From Prostheceraeus crozeri (Eukaryota > Platyhelminthes > Polycladida > Euryleptidae), in contig CAJQUW010005698.1 of assembly GCA_907163375.1 (NCBI GenBank), positions 62,001 through 126,000 on the forward strand: DNA of 64,000 nucleotides. Reading direction: 5' to 3'. Position numbers and translations under genes: made by a program. Positions 57,927 through 64,000 of the stretch are shown here, one piece after another; position 1 is the stretch's first letter, and each line of letters begins with the position of its first letter. Below the pieces are notes generated by a model, which saw nothing but the letters and a program-made list of their open reading frames with translations, searched no databases and was not told the origin of the DNA.

Positions 57927-58912
57927 ATGAATGCAACACCATTAGTTGTTGGGAACTTCATTCTATGGAAGTGTCCCTAATGATTATTTCAGTATCATCC
58001 TCCGTGCCTACGATACTTGCTGACATAATAGAAGCTTACAATTTCTTGCACTGCCGTTTCTAAATGTTTTTATGACATCAAGGAAAGAGAACCACGGGTT
58101 GTTTCGAAAGTACATTCATGAAAAATCACGAAGAAAGCTAAAATCACACCGAGAATTTTTTCCGGTCTTTTCAAGGTGCACCCGGATGCCGAAGTGAATG
58201 ACATCAACTAATTTGGTAAGACTGATGACAAGCTAGCACATTTTGCGTTCGCCAATCCTCTTTTGTCTCTTGATTTGAGACCTTTTGTCTTTTGAGTTGA
58301 CCCCAAGTTGACGAAATACGTTGTATCATCTGAAACCTCAGACTGTACCTTTCCTTTTCAATCAAATGTATACAGAGCAAACTTTTTGTGCTAAATTTGT
58401 TGCAGGGAAAGCTATTTATCAGGCAGGCCATAAGAGAGGTATTATTTGACATTATGATCTACTATTGAAGTTTCTTGGGATCAATTTGACCCCAGGTTGA
58501 CGGAAGAGGGTTAAGTCAGAAGAGTCGACAAAGACTTTTCGATCGTGCATGTGACAAATGTCAAAACCTACTTCTGATTTGCTGCGTCACATTGCACCAA
58601 AGAACAAATGACGAGTGACAGAGCGCTCCCAGTTCGACCACATGTTTTTAAAAGTGACACGTGTTGTCTGATTATCATCGCTCTGTCAATGCACACAGCT
58701 GCAAGTGCACTTATGGATAGATCACTTTGGAACTCACAGACATCGACAACGCATCTTTTGCAGAGGACACATGAATATGTCTAGACGAAAAACAGCAATC
58801 GGTCGGAAGCAGGGAAAAGTGAGCACAATTTGAATACAGACTGACCTTGCGACTCGTCCCCATAAAACAGTACCTTCAAAAAACAGCTTTCCAAGGTCTA
58901 AATGTAGGTCAG
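57927..58912. other. Intergenic sequence
   Basis: No gene recognised. TTGACCCCA-GTTGACG occurs at 58298 and 58489 as a short direct repeat. Confidence 0.35.
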
Positions 58913-59066
58913 GCAATCTACAGCGAATTGCAATTCAACCCGCCACAAATTGCAATAGTTTCAAGAATGGGTTCATCTTGTAGAGAACAAACCCTTATCA
59001 ACATACCAAAAATCTAAGAAAATCTAGTTAGTGGAAGAGTCTTTTCGAAATACGAAAGAAAAGTGT

Positions 59067-59855
59067 ATTACAAATTTGCATCAATTTACATCTACAAGTG
59101 CCTTACGTGATGAAACCGCAATGAAAATATATTCTGATAAAATATTGTACCTGCATCATCTAAATATACTGTATGTAGCATCTGCTGACTACAGAATGAT
59201 GTACTTAAGATATCAATCTCAGCACTTAGGAAATATGATAAAAAGTCAGACTTCACGACAAGTGCCTCACTGAATCAAAAGCAAAATACTTCATTAGAAC
59301 GAAAATTATCCATTTTATGAATGCCATAACAAGAGCAAATGAAATCAACACACTAATAGCGTAGAATATGCCAGCTGTATTCTCATGAGTCAACGATGTC
59401 TTAAACAAAGAATAAGCAATTCAAAGACTATAACATCCTCTTTAGCAACTCCTCTCATGAAAACGCATAGAATTTTAAGCTTCTAGATGAAAAGTAAGTT
59501 TACACATGTCACAATCCGGTTTGTCTGCTTCAGCTTACTTTGCAGAAGCCGCAATTTCATTTGAAAGACAATCATTCTATGCTATCATATGCGCTTTCGC
59601 ATTGAAGCAACTATGGATGCCTTGGTTATAGAGGCTCACGCAGGTTCTTCCCTTGCCATAAGCAAATTTGCAATAATTTACATATACAGGTGCCTTAGAA
59701 TGTGTATTAGATGATAGGTGTGAGTGCTTACATTTCTATGCATATTCACCATGGAGTACTTGCAAAAGTGCTTCGCTTATTGGTGAAAAAAATGAAAATT
59801 CGTTTCCTGACTTATGCAAATCTTAGCAAATTTACACCCTACAGGTACCTAAAAA
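59067..59855 (+). repeat. Three copies of a CAAATTTGCA...AATTTACA...ACAGGTGCCTTA motif
   Basis: Related 40-bp stretches at 59067-59110, 59662-59702 and 59816-59855, all in the same orientation inside the foldback element. Confidence 0.5.
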
Positions 59856-60030
59856 AAGTTATTTACAAGACAAGGGTACGTAAGCGCGTTTTCAACCTAT
59901 CTGCTTGAACAACTACATTATGCGTTTTCACAAGACGGTAGTTGCAAGAAGTAATCGTTTATTGATAGTAAAACTCGCAGATTTGTACGTCAGTTTGCAT
60001 AATAGTCGCAGAGATAGTCCGGGAGCTAGC

Positions 60031-60763
60031 GTGAAGTTGTGCAGGGAACGAGGTAGTACATAAAACTTTCACATAGCATAGTACACCTCTAACCTACTGC
60101 AAAACTTCGCGTCTGCCGGATCAGATCATTTGCTTTTCAGAAATAGAGAGGATAACACAATCCTATGTATTTCCAATGGTAAAATTGTGACATTTAAGGT
60201 GTTGACTCCATTTTTTCGAATTTTTGCTCATAAAAGTTACACAAATTGGCATTTTGTTGAATTGGTTATTATAGAAATCATCTACAGATCATGATCTTTC
60301 AAATGAGCTATCATTCAGTGACAGAGGATGAAGCAAAGTGTGCAAGCAGACACTTTTCGTTGGTGTAACTGCAAATTTTAACATAGAAATTTCAGGAAAA
60401 TTGTTGATATACTTTAACGAAAAGTGTCTGTTTGTACACTTTACTTCATCCTCTGTCACTGAATGATAACTCATTTGGAAGATCATGATCTGTAGATGAT
60501 TTCTATATTAACCAGTTCAACAAAATACCAATTTGTGTAACTTTTATGAGCAAAAATTCGAAAAAATGGAGTCAACACCTTAAATGTCACAATTTTACCA
60601 CTGGAAATACATAGGATTGTGTTATCATCTCTATTTCTGAAAAGCAAATGATCTGATCCGGCAGACGCGAAGTTTTGCAGTAGGTTAGAGGTGTGCGATG
60701 CTATGTGAAAGTTTTATGTACTACCTCGTTCCCTGCACAACTTCACGCTAGCTCCCGGACTAA
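60031..60763. repeat. Large palindrome, arms about 345 bp, loop about 50 bp
   Basis: The left arm starts AGTCCGGGAGCTAGCGTGAAG and the right arm ends in the complement (CTTCACGCTAGCTCCCGGACT). Arms match along their length with scattered mismatches and meet around 60365-60412. Confidence 0.9.
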
Positions 60764-61167
60764 GAGTTACAAGTATTCTTGAACTATTGAAGTCCAACCG
60801 CTTGGAAAGGACATAATTCAGAAAATATAACTGGTATTAGTGAGAGCCATGTGGAAGATAAATGAAGCAAATGAAACAAAGCTGCAACGCTTCATTTTGA
60901 TTGGCTGTTGCAATCTTTATCTGCGATTTCATTGGTGCAAACGCGTCTTTGCATTTCGAAAAGACTTGACTTCTGAGACTTGACAAGTGGAGAGTTCAGG
61001 GTGTTCCACCAGCTAGACTTTCTTAGATTTTTGATATGTTGATAAGGGGTTTTTCTCTACGAGATGAGCCCATTCTTGAAACTATTGCAATTTATGGCGG
61101 GTTGAAGCGCAATTAGCTGTAGATTGCATGGACTAATGCAGCATCAATTACAGGTAATTCTGACAAT

Positions 61168-63508
61168 CAGGCCTGTGGAGCCGGAGCCGGAACCTTAAGG
61201 AGCCGATGGTTTTGGTCGGAGCCGGAGCCGGAGCCGGATCCGATTTATCACAAAGGCTCCTGCTCCGGCTCCGATTGTTTGAGCTTTGATATAAATCTAG
61301 AATTTTGAAAGGTTTTAATTGGCATCATAAAAAAATTAGATCATTTGAAATCTAAAGATATGTCTTTTAAGTATACCAATGATCTGTCCTCCACGATATC
61401 TTTCTTTGCAGTTGCCGCCTTCTTTTGCATTATATGTATTATATTTGCACACATGTGTAATATTTTTTTATTACATATGTTTCGTAAGACTAATTTCCAT
61501 AGCTTTTAGTGACAACGTATTCTCCAAAATCCATTAATTTGAAGACTTGTTATATGCATGCTAACTAAATGATTGTAGATTCCTAGAGACAAGTCGCCAG
61601 TCATTTATGTACACATTTCCAGTTCAGTCACCATAGACAATATAGCTACATTTCTTGCTCAATGTCTTAAATCTAATACGGTTACTATGTAGGCTATCAT
61701 CTATCGGTATGGTGACAATGCCAATTTCCTTAGATTGTATTGTAGGCTCTTGTGCAGTCCCCCACCTACATTTTTCAAAACAATCGATTATACAATTTGA
61801 TCAATTTTGATTGGAGGGATAACTCTTCACAGTCACACGAATGAACTGACTACAAGTCCTCGCATGGCTATAGCAATAAGTGACCCAGCCACTTCTAGTT
61901 GCGCCCTATTATTCTAAAGGTATCTCATTCACAATGAATTTCCTTTGACTTCAAAATTCAAAGGGTATATTTCAATGCGAAAAAATCCGAAGCCAAATTA
62001 CAATGTTGACTTGCTGACGAAGTTTGCGACCATGACATCGCAATTACCCACGTAGATTTTTACAACAGCACGGAATGCTTTACTCAAACCGGTGATGCTG
62101 AAACGGACATCCAATGGTGCTGCATCTTTTTACCAGAGAAAAAATGGGGGGGGAGGACTGCACAAGAGCCGTATTGTGTAATAATATTTCCCCAAATGTC
62201 ATAGACCTGTGGATTTCAAGAATTTTCATTATTATTTTTTCCGTCTGTCAACACTTTATGCTGATATCATGTTGACTTATATGTATATAATAAAGAAAGA
62301 TTGAGACGCTCTCAATAAAGGCGTCTTTTGACCTCCCTTTTCTACTGTCTGTGACATAAAACCGCACGCGCATTCGAAAGCTAGCAAAGTAGATGGGATT
62401 TCTGCTCGGTGCTCGCAGTCAAATTTTTATTATGCATTTCACCCTGCAACATGCTGTGTGATACTCCGAGTTCAGTTTCATCAGCCTAACCATCATCAGA
62501 GGAATAGTGGTAATATGTTATACATAAATTGAATATAATAATATACATGAATCATTGATGAATTGTTTAGTGCAACCTTACGCCATAATGAAAAACACGA
62601 AATTAACATAATATTAGTTAAGCCTTAACTTATTAAGTACGCTGCATAGAATTACAAAACTCGTCCTAAATTAGATATTTTTATTTTTTTAAGTATAATT
62701 TTCAATTGTACATTTCTAGCCTACACTGCAATGAGACTATCTAAATTACAATTTCTACAGATAATGAGTCGTGGGCTACCCACCGATCATATTATTCATG
62801 GACCAACAGACTTGGATAAAGGCAATAACAAATAGCAATAACAACCTAAGCTAGCCTATATACACTTTAATATTCAATAAATCAATTGATATCTTGATTG
62901 ATACGGTATATTTGGCTATATAGCCACCCTTTCCATGTTTGAGTAGATACAGGCCCTAAGCTATTTAGAGGCATACGCTATCCAGTTTCATATTCAAGCT
63001 TTGTTAAAAAGCTTATACTACTATTCGGCCCCTGTGACGGCTAATTAGGTATATCATCATCACTCATGTGGTCTTATAATGTAGCCTCGTAGTAGACTGG
63101 TTGCAGGTTAAATTTACTGGTTAAACTTAAATTTACTGGTTAACTGGTTAAATTTATATTTAACCAGTGCGGGAGATCTTTATCTAATTTAACCAATCCA
63201 GGCTATAACTTTATTTTATCTTTCAGAGATAGTCAATTCATGCAAAAATATATGGCAAGTATGATATTTATCATTATATTAGGCTATTATCATTTTTATT
63301 ATTAACTTAAGTCGTTGCTTGTTAATGAAAACTAATTTGATGATTGTAGCAAGCCTCTAAAGGCCACACCGTTATCCAAAAAACCCGTTCAACGGATCCA
63401 GGATAACCAGCATAGATAGAACCTGAATTTGAAGCCGGAGCCTTTCACATCAGTGTCGTGGAGCCGGAGCCGGAGCCGATGAGATAACGCATCGGCTCCA
63501 CAGCCCTG
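61168..63508. mobile_element. Non-autonomous hAT with GGAGCCGGAGCC ends
   Basis: The 2341-bp element begins CAGGCCTGTGGAGCCGG and ends CCGGCTCCACAGCCCTG-type sequence. It is flanked by the 8-bp duplication CTGACAAT (61160-61167, 63509-63516). Both ends hold short arrays of GGAGCC/GGCTCC. No transposase was found inside. Confidence 0.9.
61745..62170. mobile_element. 426-bp MITE nested in the hAT
   Basis: Terminal inverted repeat GGCTCTTGTGCAGTCC, flanked by GTATTGTA (61737-61744) and GTATTGTG (62171-62178), matching at 7 of 8 bases. No coding capacity. Family unknown. Confidence 0.8.
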
Positions 63509-63516
63509 CTGACAAT

Positions 63517-64000
63517 TTATGTTTTTGAAGAAAGTCAATGAGATTAGCCATTTTTTCATATTTCTATTTTTGCTTTATAGCTGTGCTATTTAGAGATGCG
63601 CAGCAGCAATCCTAGCCCGAACCCGTACTATAATTTGAACCCGACCGAACCTGAAAGTTTTGCCGATACCAAAAGCCCGATCACAAATCAAAAAATTTAA
63701 TTAAAAAATCTATTTGTGACAACCAGGATAATGAATTTCCCAAAATATGGGCTTGAGCCTTTGTGAAGCGCACAAATAGACTAACACTACTAATTGGATT
63801 CATTGGAATTGATTGCAATTAAGTCGACGTAAATTACAGATGGATCATGAATACGGATGCAGTCAATAGTAACAATAATGATAAAAGGGACATATTTCTT
63901 AGCGTCATCGGTTCGCTTAATCAGTGTATGCGTATGTCGCATTGGAATAAAGCATATTAATAATATTATTATCAAGGTTTTTTAAGGTTTTTGCTACGGG
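63517..64000. other. Window end, intergenic
   Basis: An AGAGATGCG start followed by CCCGAACCCG and GACCGAACC units at 63592-63655 resembles another hAT-like terminal repeat, but its other end would lie outside the window. Confidence 0.3.

Larger units (their letters stand above)
58913..61127. mobile_element. Foldback-type element
   Basis: The outer inverted repeat (58913-59050 and about 60950-61127, beginning GCAATCTACAGC) encloses a second, much longer inverted repeat centred near 60387. There is no coding region. Flanks give no clear target duplication. Confidence 0.65.

Overview
This window looks like AT-rich metazoan nuclear DNA, most likely from a marine invertebrate. Coding pieces are split by GT-AG introns, and nearly all the rest is transposable-element (TE) sequence. 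The mix includes P-element, PIF/Harbinger with a MADF partner, several hAT families, two piggyBac lineages, mariner, Tigger/pogo, Ty3/Gypsy, Penelope-like and foldback elements. I cannot name the species. No operon, bacterial gene, CRISPR array or complete functional tRNA or rRNA is visible.

Layout. 1-202: last two exons of a spliced gene, with the stop codon inside a histone-like stem-loop. 982-1679: three spliced exons of a second unknown protein. 2141-4148: relic of an unusual DDE-like transposase. 4348-7590: a better preserved relative with long inverted repeats (CACGG...CCGTG, GTAC target duplication). 8793-9950: internally deleted mariner-like element with TA duplication. 11167-12520: piggyBac transposase relic.

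12526-26181 is best read as one P-element-like (THAP) transposon of about 3.9 kb, expanded to 13.7 kb by three later insertions: an inverted pair of Penelope-like copies (12711-14101), a PIF/Harbinger element (14165-18501, TTA duplication) and an autonomous-type hAT (20840-24849, duplication GTATTACA). The P element itself sits at the stop codon of the piggyBac relic.

26.2-32.7 kb: short repeats, a second hAT relic and a second piggyBac relic. 32725-34494: non-autonomous hAT (ATTGAGGT). 37268-39611: hAT-type element containing a GGCCTGTTTCATAAAAT element (37504-39350). 39749-44784: minus-strand Gypsy with identical 168-bp LTRs. 45467-50400: plus-strand Gypsy with near-identical 356-bp LTRs. 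52051-54677: Tigger element with a long minus-strand transposase. 56567-57129: hAT end with a zinc-finger remnant. 58913-61127: foldback element with a 345-bp-arm palindrome. 61168-63508: non-autonomous hAT (CTGACAAT) with a nested 426-bp MITE.

The genes do not form a host pathway. The window is a layered transposon archive, and target duplications plus a paralogous empty site give the order of insertion for much of it. Almost every transposase has frameshifts, stops or a lost catalytic residue. The Tigger protein, the Harbinger MADF protein and the plus-strand Gypsy polyprotein are closest to intact.
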